A model generated the notes under the pieces. That model made no database searches, was not told the DNA's origin, and worked only from the letters and a program-made list of their open reading frames with translations. Below are positions 45,508 to 54,800 of a DNA stretch of 64,000 nucleotides, piece after piece. The number at the start of each line of letters is the position of its first letter. The stretch's first letter is position 1. Source of the DNA: Chryseobacterium herbae (lineage in GTDB: Bacteria; Bacteroidota; Bacteroidia; Flavobacteriales; Weeksellaceae); contig NZ_JAOAMU010000002.1 in assembly GCF_025154075.1 (NCBI RefSeq), positions 124,001 through 188,000 on the forward strand, given 5' to 3'. A program made the translations under genes and the position numbers.

Positions 45508-47178
45508 TTGAATAAAAACACCTTTATACTATTGCTTTTGCCCGCTGTATTTTGTTTTGGACAAAACAAAACGGTAACTGCTGAAGTATCGGTAGTGGAG
45601 CCCGAGATCAGTAATAGTTTGAAAGTTCCGGTTACCCAGTGCAAATATGTAATGGAGCCGGTATATCTCCGTAATGAAAATAACGTGATTTATCACGATT
45701 GCAATACCAGAAAATACCTGCCGATAAAAGGAAAGGATCTCACCATTCCTAAAAACAATTCTGAAGGCTTTTTTGCATTAGATAAAGAAGGGGTTTATTA
45801 CAAAGGAGATTATATTAAAATAGATACAGCCGGATTCAAAATAGTAGGACAGATCGGCAATCATCAGGAGGCTCTTTGGAAAGTAAAGGGAAAAGTTTAT
45901 AAAAACTTTACACAGATTCAGGTTTCAGATCCGGATACTTTCATGCCGGCTTATTGCGGGAATGGTGATTATTATAAAGATAAAAACTTCATCTATTACC
46001 GGGATAAAAAGATGCCGGATGCAGATGTAAAGACTGCATTTGAGGCCTGCAGAGAATATTTTTATGACAAAAACTATTTGTACTTTAATGGAAAAATAGC
46101 CAGAGTGAATAATGAAGTATTGTTTTCTGTAAACGAAGCCCTGGCAAAAACTAAAACTAAAGTATATTCCAGAGATATGATGCCGCATCCGGAAATGGAT
46201 GCAAAAACAATCCGGCCGCTTTCAAGAAGGTTTTCTGTGGATGCAAAAAATGTCTATTATAATCTGGAGAAACTACCGATAAAGGGAGATTTCAAAAACC
46301 TGAAAGCATGGGGTCAGGTTAATTCCTCCTATCTTTCAGACGGTCAGTCGATATGGACGGCGGATGGAAAACAGGATACTGATCTGGATGCGAAGACCTT
46401 CGGAATGCTTCCCCACTCAGATTTCTTTTATGACAAAAAAGGAGTGTACAAAAAAATATATTCAGAAAAACTGAAGAAGGCTGTGAATGAAAAATTCCCT
46501 TTTGATTATACAGATAATGTTTCAGAACAGAATCTTTTTATAACAGATAATTCCTGGTACATTGTCTATAAAAATCAAGCGTACGACCCATGGAATAATA
46601 TTATTTATAAAAACCTTACAGATGAGCAGCTGGCTACGGCAAGACAAAATACCCTGAACTTGTCAAAAGAAATAGAAAACAGAAAAATAGAAAAACAGTT
46701 TAGCCAGAATCTTTATCTGGCAGACGGGAAGATATATTGTCATGGCGAAGAAACAGATGCAGATGCGGGAAGCTTTACCAGTGTAGGTGCTAATTGGAAT
46801 TTTTATAAAGATTCAAAACATGTATACCGGTATATCGGATATGGCGAAAACAGTAAATTGACAACAATAAAAGGAATAGATCCGCAGACTGTGGAAACTT
46901 TCGGAAATTTTTTAAAGGATAAAGATTATATTTATAGTGGGAACTATAAAATGATAGACAATAAGAATGCTCAGCTCTTGGGCGTGTTTACAGGATACAG
47001 ACCCGGATGTGGGTTGGACAAAAATCCTTCATCAAGCTATTATTTATTCAGAAATGATTCAGGATTTTGGCTTGTAATGATATCTGATAAAGTAGTAATA
47101 CGGAGTTTAGGAATGGAACTTCCCGGAGGATGGCATGACGGAATTAAAGAATTTGAATTAAAGCCTGCTGTTTATTAG
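45508..47178 (+). CDS. DKNYY-repeat exported protein with a TTG start
   Basis: 556 residues. The only start that gives a signal peptide (NKNTFILLLLPAVFCFGQ after the initiator) is the TTG at 45508; no ATG is available. The body carries many DKxxxYY/YKG units (FALDKEGVYYKG, YYKDKNFIYYRDKKM, FFYDKKGVYKK, YKDSKHVYRY), the DKNYY family pattern, probably a repetitive beta structure. It sits inside the Bat operon, where this family is not standard. Its role is unknown. Confidence 0.82.
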   Translation: MNKNTFILLLLPAVFCFGQNKTVTAEVSVVEPEISNSLKVPVTQCKYVMEPVYLRNENNVIYHDCNTRKYLPIKGKDLTIPKNNSEGFFALDKEGVYYKGDYIKIDTAGFKIVGQIGNHQEALWKVKGKVYKNFTQIQVSDPDTFMPAYCGNGDYYKDKNFIYYRDKKMPDADVKTAFEACREYFYDKNYLYFNGKIARVNNEVLFSVNEALAKTKTKVYSRDMMPHPEMDAKTIRPLSRRFSVDAKNVYYNLEKLPIKGDFKNLKAWGQVNSSYLSDGQSIWTADGKQDTDLDAKTFGMLPHSDFFYDKKGVYKKIYSEKLKKAVNEKFPFDYTDNVSEQNLFITDNSWYIVYKNQAYDPWNNIIYKNLTDEQLATARQNTLNLSKEIENRKIEKQFSQNLYLADGKIYCHGEETDADAGSFTSVGANWNFYKDSKHVYRYIGYGENSKLTTIKGIDPQTVETFGNFLKDKDYIYSGNYKMIDNKNAQLLGVFTGYRPGCGLDKNPSSSYYLFRNDSGFWLVMISDKVVIRSLGMELPGGWHDGIKEFELKPAVY

Positions 47179-47203
47179 CAGTAAGGCAGTATTGATATAG
47201 AGA

Positions 47204-48106
47204 ATGAAATTGCAGAACATATTTTTAATTATATTTTTTCTTATCGGTGGAAATGCATTTTCACAGATATTGTCCTCGAAGCTCGAAAAGAAGACCCTTG
47301 CTTTGGGTGAAGTGAATCGTTTAACGATTAAAATTGACAATGTGCATGACCTGCAGGTCGTTGCTGCGCCTAAAAATGAGCTCCTGCCTTTCCATTTTGA
47401 GGAGATTAAGGACAGTATCGGACAGAACCAGAGTTCATACGAAAGAAAAATTGAGTTTTCAGTGTATGACGAAGGTAAATTTACCATTCCCGAACTGGAA
47501 TTCAATGTAGGAGGAAAGATTTTAAAAACCATTCCTTATGAAATTGATGTGATCAATACCGCTCAAAAGGCCGATCAGATTAATGATATCATGAATAATA
47601 AGGAAGTAAAGCTTGAAACCAAAGATTATTGGGAGCTCTATAAATTTTATATTCTCGCTGCCCTCGCAGTTATTGCGCTGATTGTTGCCGTTATTATGTT
47701 TATCAAATGGGGCAGAAAATCGAAAAGCTCACCTGCGGTTGCAACCAATCAGACATTGAAAGAGCTCGATTCCTTAAAAAAGAAAAAATACATTGAAGGC
47801 GGTAATTTCCGTTCCTTTTATGTTGAATTAATAGAGATATCAAGAACATTCATCGCCAAGCAATACCATCTTCCGGCAGATGTTCTTCTTACCGACGATC
47901 TTATTGATGTTATGAAAAAGAACAACACCATTTCTCAGGAAAACGAAAAGATTGTGGAAGATGTATTTTTAAGAGGAGATTTGGTGAAATTTGCCAAGAC
48001 TTTCCCCGATCAGACTACCATGGAAAAAGATTTTGCAGATATCCGCGATTTTGTGAAGAGATCATCAAAAGATTTAGAATTTGAAAACTTAAGAAAGGAT
48101 GCCTGA
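47204..48106 (+). CDS. Bat-operon membrane protein (BatE/DUF4381-like)
   Basis: 300 residues. The signal peptide ends NAFSQ. A beta-sandwich-like periplasmic part (25-125) resembles a short BatD. One membrane helix lies at about 147-168 (FYILAALAVIALIVAVIMFI), and a cytoplasmic helical domain follows (FRSFYVELIEISRTFIAKQY). It overlaps batA by 8 bases. The family name is uncertain; the operon position is clear. Confidence 0.78.
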   Translation: MKLQNIFLIIFFLIGGNAFSQILSSKLEKKTLALGEVNRLTIKIDNVHDLQVVAAPKNELLPFHFEEIKDSIGQNQSSYERKIEFSVYDEGKFTIPELEFNVGGKILKTIPYEIDVINTAQKADQINDIMNNKEVKLETKDYWELYKFYILAALAVIALIVAVIMFIKWGRKSKSSPAVATNQTLKELDSLKKKKYIEGGNFRSFYVELIEISRTFIAKQYHLPADVLLTDDLIDVMKKNNTISQENEKIVEDVFLRGDLVKFAKTFPDQTTMEKDFADIRDFVKRSSKDLEFENLRKDA

Positions 48107-49091
48107 TTTTGAATTTTACAGTCCGTGGTTCCTGCTGCTTTTTCTGCTCTTCATTCCCCTTTTTATTAAAGATGCAGGCGGAAAGCAAAGGAAAGGCATA
48201 AAAGTCCCTACCATTCAGAATATGGGCGAGAGTGGAGGAATCCGTGCGGTGCTTATTTTGCTTAAACTTTCGAAATATATCATTCTTTCTGCCCTGATTA
48301 TTGCGATGGCCAGGCCAAGAACATTTACTGTCTCGCAGGACCGGGATGATACCAAAGGAGTAGACATTATGCTTTCGATAGACGTTTCGCTGAGTATGCT
48401 TGCCAAAGACCTTAGTCCGGACCGTATTACTGCATTAAAAGATATCGCCATCAAGTTTGTTCAGAAGCGCCCGAATGACAGAATAGGGGTGGTAGCTTAT
48501 GCTGCAGAGGCATTTACCAAAGTACCGGTGACTTCAGATCATCAGGTGGTGATCGATGAAATTAAAAACCTTAATTCTGCAGGCCTTGAACCCGGAACAG
48601 CAATAGGGGAAGGACTTTCCGTAGCAGTCAATCACCTGACCAAAAGCAAAGCCAAAAGTAAGGTGGTGATTCTGATGACAGACGGGGTCAGCAATATTCA
48701 GAATGCGATACCTCCGCAAGTCGCTGCAGAGCTGGCCAAGAACAATAATATAAAAATATACTCCATAGGGATCGGAACCAATGGTTTTGCACTGATGCCT
48801 ACTTCACAGGATATTTTCGGGGATCTGATCTTTACGGAAACGGAAGTGACGATTGATGAAAATACGTTGAGGGAAGTGGCGCAGACTACGGGAGGGAGGT
48901 ATTTCAGAGCGACTTCCAACAGCAGTCTGGAGGAAATTTATGATGAGATTAATCAGTTGGAAAAATCTGATATCAAAGTTTCCAAGCTGTATAACTATGA
49001 TGAATATTTTAAAATCTTCCTATGGATCGCGTTGGGAATGCTGTTTTTAGATGCATTGCTGCGATGGGTATTATATAAATTTTTAAGCTGA
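48099..49091 (+). CDS. batA: VWA-domain aerotolerance protein BatA
   Basis: 330 residues. N-terminal helices (about 5-22 and 55-75) precede a von Willebrand A domain with MIDAS motif LSIDVSLSM (DxSxS), a conserved Thr in AEAFTKVPVTSD, and LMTDG. A C-terminal helix follows (about 305-325). The protein is anchored in the inner membrane with the VWA domain outside the bilayer. The stop overlaps the batB start (TGATG). Confidence 0.92.
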   Translation: MPDFEFYSPWFLLLFLLFIPLFIKDAGGKQRKGIKVPTIQNMGESGGIRAVLILLKLSKYIILSALIIAMARPRTFTVSQDRDDTKGVDIMLSIDVSLSMLAKDLSPDRITALKDIAIKFVQKRPNDRIGVVAYAAEAFTKVPVTSDHQVVIDEIKNLNSAGLEPGTAIGEGLSVAVNHLTKSKAKSKVVILMTDGVSNIQNAIPPQVAAELAKNNNIKIYSIGIGTNGFALMPTSQDIFGDLIFTETEVTIDENTLREVAQTTGGRYFRATSNSSLEEIYDEINQLEKSDIKVSKLYNYDEYFKIFLWIALGMLFLDALLRWVLYKFLS

Positions 49092-50098
49092 TGAATTGGT
49101 CTTTAGGAAATTACTGGTATTTATTCTTGCTGCTGCTTTTGCCGCTGCTGTCTTTCTTTCTGGTCCGTTATCTGAAGTGGAAAAAGAAAAAGAGAGAGAT
49201 TTTTGCAGACAGCAGGTTTCACGATAATTTATTTGAAAACAGATCGGGATTTACAAAGTTTTTCCCTGTTTTATATCTTTTGGGAACACTTTTTCTGATA
49301 TTTTCCATTATCGATCTGTTGAATGGTTCTGAAGAAGTAAAAACCAATCAAAGGCTTAATAATGTGATATTTATGCTGGATGTTTCCAATTCTATGAATG
49401 CGGAAGATATTGATCCCAGCCGTCTCATGGAAGCAAAGAATCTGATGTTGAGTACCATGCAGAAGATGAAGAATGATAAGATCGGAATTGTGATTTTTGC
49501 AGGTGAAGCGGTTTCTATTATGCCACTTACGACAGATTACGGGACTGCGGAAACTTACATAAGTGCTTTAGAAACTAGTTCGATGAAGGTTCAGGGAACG
49601 GATTTTCTGAAAGGAATGCAGGCCGCAGCAGAAAAGTTTAAAAATGTAAGCAAAGGTTCAAGAAAGATCATCCTGCTGAGCGATGGTGAAGATAATGAAG
49701 GAAATGATAATGCAGCCATCCGACTGGCCAATAAAGAAGGAATCTCCATAACATCAGTAGGAATTGGAACAGACGAAGGTGCACCGGTACCGGAATATGT
49801 TTTCGGACAGCTGATGGGCTACAAAACAGACATGGATGGTGGAACCGTTATTTCCAAAAGACAGACAGAAGCTCTTAAAAAGATGGCAGAATCTACTGGA
49901 GGTGATTATATCGACGGAAATAACATCAATGAAGCGCCTAATAAGATCATCGATGCCATGAATAAAAAGGCTTCATCCGCACAGACTTTGGTGAGATCTC
50001 AGAACGCAAATCATTATTATCAATATTTTTTAATAGTATCCATTTTCTTCTTCTTTTTAATTTATATATTGAACCCGAAAAAAGATTTCAACGTATAA
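49091..50098 (+). CDS. batB: VWA-domain aerotolerance protein BatB
   Basis: 335 residues with the same plan as BatA: helices near 10-25 and 55-75, MIDAS motif MLDVSNSM, then IVIFAGEAVSIMPLTTDY and LLSDGEDNEGND, and a C-terminal helix (YFLIVSIFFFFLIYIL). In Bacteroidetes the BatA-BatD proteins are linked to oxidative-stress tolerance. Their biochemical role is unclear. Confidence 0.92.
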   Translation: MNWSLGNYWYLFLLLLLPLLSFFLVRYLKWKKKKREIFADSRFHDNLFENRSGFTKFFPVLYLLGTLFLIFSIIDLLNGSEEVKTNQRLNNVIFMLDVSNSMNAEDIDPSRLMEAKNLMLSTMQKMKNDKIGIVIFAGEAVSIMPLTTDYGTAETYISALETSSMKVQGTDFLKGMQAAAEKFKNVSKGSRKIILLSDGEDNEGNDNAAIRLANKEGISITSVGIGTDEGAPVPEYVFGQLMGYKTDMDGGTVISKRQTEALKKMAESTGGDYIDGNNINEAPNKIIDAMNKKASSAQTLVRSQNANHYYQYFLIVSIFFFFLIYILNPKKDFNV

Positions 50099-50186
50099 TA
50101 TTTTATTCTTTGTTTATCAAGATTTTAAATAAATACTTTAACCGAACTTTAACAAATAGAAGTCTGTTTATTAACATATAAACGAA

Positions 50187-50194
50187 TAATTTTG
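50187..50194 (+). promoter_or_regulatory. Possible internal promoter at the batC start
   Basis: TAATTTTG, a perfect TAnnTTTG, ends 6 bases before the batC ATG in a 102-base gap within the operon. If it is real, the transcript would start about at the ATG (leaderless). Confidence 0.3.
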
Positions 50195-50200
50195 CATTTG

Positions 50201-50950
50201 ATGAATACTAAAATCATTTTTTTATCGTTTCTTATTGCTTTGGCGTTCTCAAACCTCATGTTTGGGCAGGAAAACTACCGTACACTGGTGTATGAAGGCA
50301 ATCAGAAATTCAACGGTAAAGATTATGATGGCGCATCTTCCAAGTATATGGAGGCGGTAAAAAAGAATGAAAAAGATTTTACGGCTCACTATAACCTGGG
50401 GAATGCACTGTATAAAGGTAAGAAGTATGAAGAGGCCAAAGCAGAATTTGACAAAGCCCAAAAGCTTTCACAGACCCTGCCTGATAAAACAGCGGCTCTT
50501 CACAACCTTGGAAACACGTATATGCAGATGAACCAGCCGGAAAAAGCGGCTGATTATTATAAGCAGGCCCTGAAACAGGATCCTTATAATGAAGCAACGA
50601 GAAAGAACTTTGAAATTGCTAAGCTGAAAGAAAAAGAAAAACAGCAGCAAAAGAACGAGAAGAATAACTCAGGAAAAGGCGGTGGCGGCGGTGATGATCA
50701 GAACAAAGGGGATGATCAGAAAGGCGATAAAAAAGATCAGAAGCAGGATCAGGGCAATGGCCCGCAGAATGAAGGGAAAAGCGATCAGGGGAATACTCCT
50801 AAGCAGGACCAGAACAATGAAGGGAAGATCCCTAAAGACTTGGAAAATGCCATATTAGATAAAGTAAGCGAAAAAGAAAAAGAAACCGCCAGAAAAATCT
50901 TAAATAAGAACTCTTATTCGACGCCTCAGAGCAACGAAAAAGATTGGTGA
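50201..50950 (+). CDS. batC: TPR-protein BatC
   Basis: 249 residues from the ATG at 50201 (the TTG at 50192 lies inside a -7 box). The signal peptide is MNTKIIFLSFLIALAFSNLMFGQ (parts: basic start, hydrophobic core, FGQ). Three TPR units follow (GDALYKG-like AHYNLGNALYKGKKYEEAKA, ALHNLGNTYMQMNQPEKAADYY). A Gly/Lys/Gln/Asp-rich low-complexity segment (about 150-210) comes next, then a short C-terminal helix. It is coupled to batD by TGATG. Confidence 0.9.
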   Translation: MNTKIIFLSFLIALAFSNLMFGQENYRTLVYEGNQKFNGKDYDGASSKYMEAVKKNEKDFTAHYNLGNALYKGKKYEEAKAEFDKAQKLSQTLPDKTAALHNLGNTYMQMNQPEKAADYYKQALKQDPYNEATRKNFEIAKLKEKEKQQQKNEKNNSGKGGGGGDDQNKGDDQKGDKKDQKQDQGNGPQNEGKSDQGNTPKQDQNNEGKIPKDLENAILDKVSEKEKETARKILNKNSYSTPQSNEKDW

Positions 50951-52689
50951 TGCAGCAGAAATTAATTTACATATTATTTATTTTTGCATCCGTAATTTCT
51001 TACGGACAGGTTAACCTGTTTATGGAATCTGATAAGGCAGATTATAATGGAAAGGATATTGTGAACCTTACGATTATTCTCGAACTTAATGGAGTAGACC
51101 TTGAACCACAGACCCGTTTTCAACTTCCAGATCTTTCAAAATTTACCATTATTGGAAGCGGATCAGTAACCAATACCGTGATCGACCCGGCTACGAATAC
51201 GCTTATTACTCAAAAAGTGACCAGAATTGCTCTTGAGCCTAAGAAAAAAGGGAAGGTAAAAATTGGTTCCGTACTGGTAACGGTTAATAATAAGATTTAC
51301 AAGACAGAACCTTTTGACGTCAATATAAAAGATATTATTGAAAAGAGATCTCTTGCCACTAATATCGCCAGCGAGATGTATCTGAATATGGAGATCGAAG
51401 ACCGTGAGGTGTATCAGGATCAGCCAACCATAGCCGTTTTGAGAGTGTACTCTAAAAGTATGGACAATTTCAGAAAGGTGAAAGACGTCCATCTTCCGCA
51501 TCAGGATAACATCAATGTACATGCAATAAGCATGAGTAAATCGGAGATTGATCCATCAGGTGCAGGAAATATGGCTTCGCAGACTTTGGCTGTATTCATG
51601 GTGTTTCCTAACGAAGCAGGCTATGTAGAAGTTCCTTCCGTATCAGCATCGGTAAGTTCTTATGCGAATAAAAATAAAATTGTTTCCAATAAAGTAAAGC
51701 TTAATGTAAAAAAGCTTCCGGAAGGATCCCCTGAATGCTTCAAAAATGCAGTAGGGAACTTCAGTGTGAATGTTTATAATGCATCAAAGGATAAGATAGA
51801 GGTTGAAAAGCCAATTAATGTGATTGTCAAAGTCTCGGGAGAAGGAAACCTTCCGGATATGTATCTTCCAAAGATCTTAGCGTCTCCGGACTATGAAGTT
51901 TTTACCCCAAAAATCACCTCTAAAGTAGCTCCGGGAACAACTGGAATGAAAGGGGAAATGTTTGCGAATTATGTGGTGATTCCTAAAAAAGCGGGGCCTA
52001 TCTCCATTCAGACTGAGCAGTTTGCCTTCTTTGATCCGGCCAGCCGTGAATATGTAGATCTTGGACAGGAAACCCTGGCCTTGAGTGCATTTTCGCATGA
52101 CCAGATCCTTGAATCCCGTACAACGGTTGAAAAGGTAAACGAATATACCAACACACTGTTAGAAACTGTAAATACGCCGGTTCTAAAGACAACTACATTT
52201 AAAGTAAAAGAGAAAAGTAAATTCCACTGGAACATTCTTTTAACCAATATTGCCATTCTTGTAGGATTATTTTTAATATATCTATTATTCAAGACTTGGC
52301 AAAAAAAACGAGCGTTAGTTAGAGAAACAGCATCTCCGAAACCACTTGGTTCTGTGGCAGAAACAGAAAAAGAAATCAGAGAAACACTGAAGACGGATAT
52401 CAATGATTATTTCAGCTATCTTGAAAACCTTAAAGATAACGGAGATTATCCAAAGTTCTTTGATACGCTGGAAGAAATGGATCTTGAAGTAAGAAACCAG
52501 TATTTCAAGAGTTCTTCAGAGGAGTTCAGAACATTCCTGGAAAGTCATAAAGGGTCTTCCGTTGCAGAAGAGTACAGAAATCTGTTGCAAAGAATTCAAA
52601 TGGAGAAATACTCACCTTTGAAATCTGCAGAGGGAATGGATGAACTTTTAAAAGCAGTTGTTAATTTGTATTCACGAATTAGCAAATAA
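50950..52689 (+). CDS. batD: Oxygen-tolerance protein BatD
   Basis: 579 residues. The signal peptide ends ISYGQ. Repeated periplasmic beta domains cover about 20-400 (LFMESDKADYNGKDIVNLTI at the start). One membrane helix is at about 420-440 (LLTNIAILVGLFLIYLLF), and a cytoplasmic helical tail follows. It starts on the batC stop. No batE-type TPR gene follows, so the operon ends here. The next gene has its own -7 box. Confidence 0.9.
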   Translation: MQQKLIYILFIFASVISYGQVNLFMESDKADYNGKDIVNLTIILELNGVDLEPQTRFQLPDLSKFTIIGSGSVTNTVIDPATNTLITQKVTRIALEPKKKGKVKIGSVLVTVNNKIYKTEPFDVNIKDIIEKRSLATNIASEMYLNMEIEDREVYQDQPTIAVLRVYSKSMDNFRKVKDVHLPHQDNINVHAISMSKSEIDPSGAGNMASQTLAVFMVFPNEAGYVEVPSVSASVSSYANKNKIVSNKVKLNVKKLPEGSPECFKNAVGNFSVNVYNASKDKIEVEKPINVIVKVSGEGNLPDMYLPKILASPDYEVFTPKITSKVAPGTTGMKGEMFANYVVIPKKAGPISIQTEQFAFFDPASREYVDLGQETLALSAFSHDQILESRTTVEKVNEYTNTLLETVNTPVLKTTTFKVKEKSKFHWNILLTNIAILVGLFLIYLLFKTWQKKRALVRETASPKPLGSVAETEKEIRETLKTDINDYFSYLENLKDNGDYPKFFDTLEEMDLEVRNQYFKSSSEEFRTFLESHKGSSVAEEYRNLLQRIQMEKYSPLKSAEGMDELLKAVVNLYSRISK

Positions 52690-52703
52690 TCAATTTTTTT
52701 TCA

Positions 52704-52711
52704 TATTTTTG
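52704..52711 (+). promoter_or_regulatory. -7 promoter box of the MarC-like gene
   Basis: TATTTTTG, a perfect TAnnTTTG, 22 bases before the ATG. The -33 region is T-rich without a clear TTG. Confidence 0.4.
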
Positions 52712-52733
52712 CGAAATTATTAATTACAAATAG

Positions 52734-53336
52734 ATGGAAATATTTAATGATTTCTCTATTAAAGAGATCGTTACCTGCTTTATGGTTCTTTTTGCCGTGA
52801 TCGATATTATAGGCTCCGTTCCTATCGTGGTAAGCCTTCAGCAGAAGTTTGGCCAGATAGAAGCCGGAAAGGCATCCATAACCGCCGGAGTGATCATGAT
52901 TGTTTTTCTTTTCGTGGGAAACAAAATTCTAAAACTTATCGGAGTAGACGTCAACTCATTTGCCATTGCAGGAGCTTTTGTGATTTTTATCATAGCGCTT
53001 GAAATGATTTTGGGAATCGAGATCAATAAAACCACTGAAGCAAAAGCGGCATCCATTGTCCCTATTGCGTTTCCGCTGGTTGCAGGTGCAGGAACCCTTA
53101 CCACAACGCTGTCTCTGAGAGCTGAATTTCATGACATTAATATTATTTTAGGAATTGTTCTCAATACAATTTTCGTATATTTGGTGCTGAAATCAGCGAA
53201 GTGGCTGGAAAACAAAATGGGAGAAGCAACTCTGTCTATTCTTCAGAAAGTTTTCGGGATCATTCTTTTGGCGATTTCAATAAAATTATTCACCGCTAAC
53301 TTTGCCCAATTGGTGCAGAACTATATTAATTTTTAA
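52734..53336 (+). CDS. MarC-family (UPF0056) membrane protein
   Basis: 200 residues with six hydrophobic helices. Family landmarks are AVIDIIGSVPIVVSL in helix 1, GAFVIFIIALEMILG and PIAFPLVAGAGTLTT. MarC relatives were once linked to drug resistance and now to export of small solutes such as amino acids; the substrate here is unknown. It is followed after 5 bases by a small membrane protein gene in the same transcript. Confidence 0.9.
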   Translation: MEIFNDFSIKEIVTCFMVLFAVIDIIGSVPIVVSLQQKFGQIEAGKASITAGVIMIVFLFVGNKILKLIGVDVNSFAIAGAFVIFIIALEMILGIEINKTTEAKAASIVPIAFPLVAGAGTLTTTLSLRAEFHDINIILGIVLNTIFVYLVLKSAKWLENKMGEATLSILQKVFGIILLAISIKLFTANFAQLVQNYINF

Positions 53337-53341
53337 GAATC

Positions 53342-53536
53342 ATGCAGAAGTTTTATAAAGTATTTCTAGTTGTGTTTATCGTTTTTATTGCCATCAATCT
53401 TTATGCATTAGACTGGCAGACGGATCTTTTATCAGAAGATAACCTGAAGTTTGTATTTTCAATCGCTTCAGCAGTTCTCGGTTTGATTTTGCTTTTCGTG
53501 TTAGATACATGGAGCAGAATTGGAGTGAAGAAATAA
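53342..53536 (+). CDS. Small two-helix membrane protein
   Basis: 64 residues. Two hydrophobic helices (VFLVVFIVFIAINLYAL and FSIASAVLGLILLFVLD) are joined by a polar loop, with a basic C-terminus (RIGVKK). The family is not recognised. It is co-transcribed with the MarC-like gene and followed by a strong terminator. Confidence 0.7.
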   Translation: MQKFYKVFLVVFIVFIAINLYALDWQTDLLSEDNLKFVFSIASAVLGLILLFVLDTWSRIGVKK

Positions 53537-53563
53537 TCTCAGAATCACATTATTCTATATAAT

Positions 53564-53597
53564 AAAACCTCTTTCGCTTGAAAGAGGTTTTTTGTTT
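53564..53597 (+). terminator. Rho-independent terminator after the MarC pair
   Basis: Arms AAAACCTCTTTC and GAAAGAGGTTTT (12-bp stem, GCTT loop) followed by T-rich sequence. Confidence 0.92.
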
Positions 53598-53604
53598 TTT
53601 CTTG

Positions 53605-53804
53605 CTGGTGGCTTCGAGGGCCTCAGCCACCAGTCTGTATGATATTGGTGAATGTGGCTTCGAGGGCCTCAGCCACCAGTCTGTATGATATTGGTGAATG
53701 TGGCTTCGAGGGCCTCAGCCACCAAGTGCGCTTTATAAAATTAAGTGTACATCCAGGAATAATAAGGCAAAAATCTCTGGGTGGCTGAGGCACTCGAAGC
53801 CACC
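53605..53804. repeat. Tandem 46-bp palindromic repeats plus an inverted copy (family D)
   Basis: A 46-base unit starts at 53608, 53654 and 53700 (the third copy is cut after 25 bases). Each contains GGTGGCTTCGAGGGCCTCAG followed by CCACC, which folds on itself (GGTGGCT with AGCCACC; GAGG with CCTC). An inverted, slightly diverged copy (53780-53804) can pair with any of the three. It lies between convergent genes, right after a terminator. Confidence 0.9.
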
Positions 53805-53811
53805 TCTCACC

Positions 53812-54777
53812 CTAAGAAATCACAAGATTCTTTAATACAGCCTCCGATTTCAGCTCTGTTTCACGCCACTCTTTTTCCGCGTCGCTCTGTGCAGTGATAC
53901 CGCCACCTACAAAAATGTGTACGGAATCTCTATAAAGCCTTGCGCATCTAAGATTGACAAAATACATGACATTTTCATCGGTTTCTACTTTAATGAAGCC
54001 GGCATAAAATTCACGTGGAAATTTTTCAAACTTCTGAATGTTTTGTTTGCAGAAATCTTTTGGAATTCCACACACTGCCGGAGTAGGATGGAGATCATGA
54101 ATAAGGCTGTCGAGATCTTCAGGTTGTATACGGGCCTTGAAGTCTGTCCTGAGATGTTTGATATTTCCTGAGATATGATCGTAAGTTTCCGATACTTCTA
54201 TGTTCTCCGAGTAATTTTCAAGAATATCCTTGATATAAGAAGTGACGGGTTTTTGCTCTTCAATTTCCTTTTCCGTCCATTCTTCAGATACCGGAAGTGT
54301 TCCGGCAAGACTCATGGTTTCAAACTGATGCGTTGTTTTATTGAATTTCCCCAGAGTCTCTGAAAAAGCACCCATCCAGGCATTCTGTCCGTCATTGAAG
54401 ATATATCTGAATGCGTTGGGATAAGACGTACAGAGCTTTTTAAAACTTTCCTTAAAATCGATTCCGTTAAAGGCGATGAAGATTTTCCTTCTTGCGTAGA
54501 CCAGTTTAGGAAGCTCATGGTCTTTAATGACCTCAATGACCTGATGAATAGTTTCTATATATTCGTCTTTGGTCTCTTCATTGAAATGGCTTTCATCTTT
54601 CAGCAGGGTTTCATTAGTAATGGTATCATGCTCAAACTGCCCGGAAGCATTGATGATATTACCTTCAAAAATAATCTGTCTCAAAAGATCAAAAGACTGA
54701 AAACCCACGGATTCTTTGTCTTGTTTCTGATCTGTTGAATATAATTTTTCGTCGAAAGGAAGTTTGAAATAAATCAT
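53812..54777 (-). CDS. menF: Isochorismate synthase (chorismate-binding enzyme)
   Basis: 321 residues, shorter than typical MenF (~430) because the N-terminal region is reduced. The chorismate-binding fold is clear: MSLAGTLPVSEEW, SDLHPTPAVCG-like IHDLHPTPAVCGIPK, then FYAGFIKV, LRCARL and the C-terminal FVGGGITAQSDAEKEW.ET motif. It converts chorismate to isochorismate, the first menaquinone step (or a siderophore step, if such genes exist elsewhere). The presence of menC in the window favours menaquinone. It begins 23 bases after the outer-membrane protein gene on the same strand. Confidence 0.85.
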   Translation of the reverse strand: MIYFKLPFDEKLYSTDQKQDKESVGFQSFDLLRQIIFEGNIINASGQFEHDTITNETLLKDESHFNEETKDEYIETIHQVIEVIKDHELPKLVYARRKIFIAFNGIDFKESFKKLCTSYPNAFRYIFNDGQNAWMGAFSETLGKFNKTTHQFETMSLAGTLPVSEEWTEKEIEEQKPVTSYIKDILENYSENIEVSETYDHISGNIKHLRTDFKARIQPEDLDSLIHDLHPTPAVCGIPKDFCKQNIQKFEKFPREFYAGFIKVETDENVMYFVNLRCARLYRDSVHIFVGGGITAQSDAEKEWRETELKSEAVLKNLVIS

Positions 54778-54800
54778 TAATTATAGATAGATTTTGAAAA

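Noticed and set aside
53605..53804. Possible CRISPR array
   Set aside because: The repeats are in direct tandem with identical spacers, are palindromic, number only three, and have no cas gene nearby.
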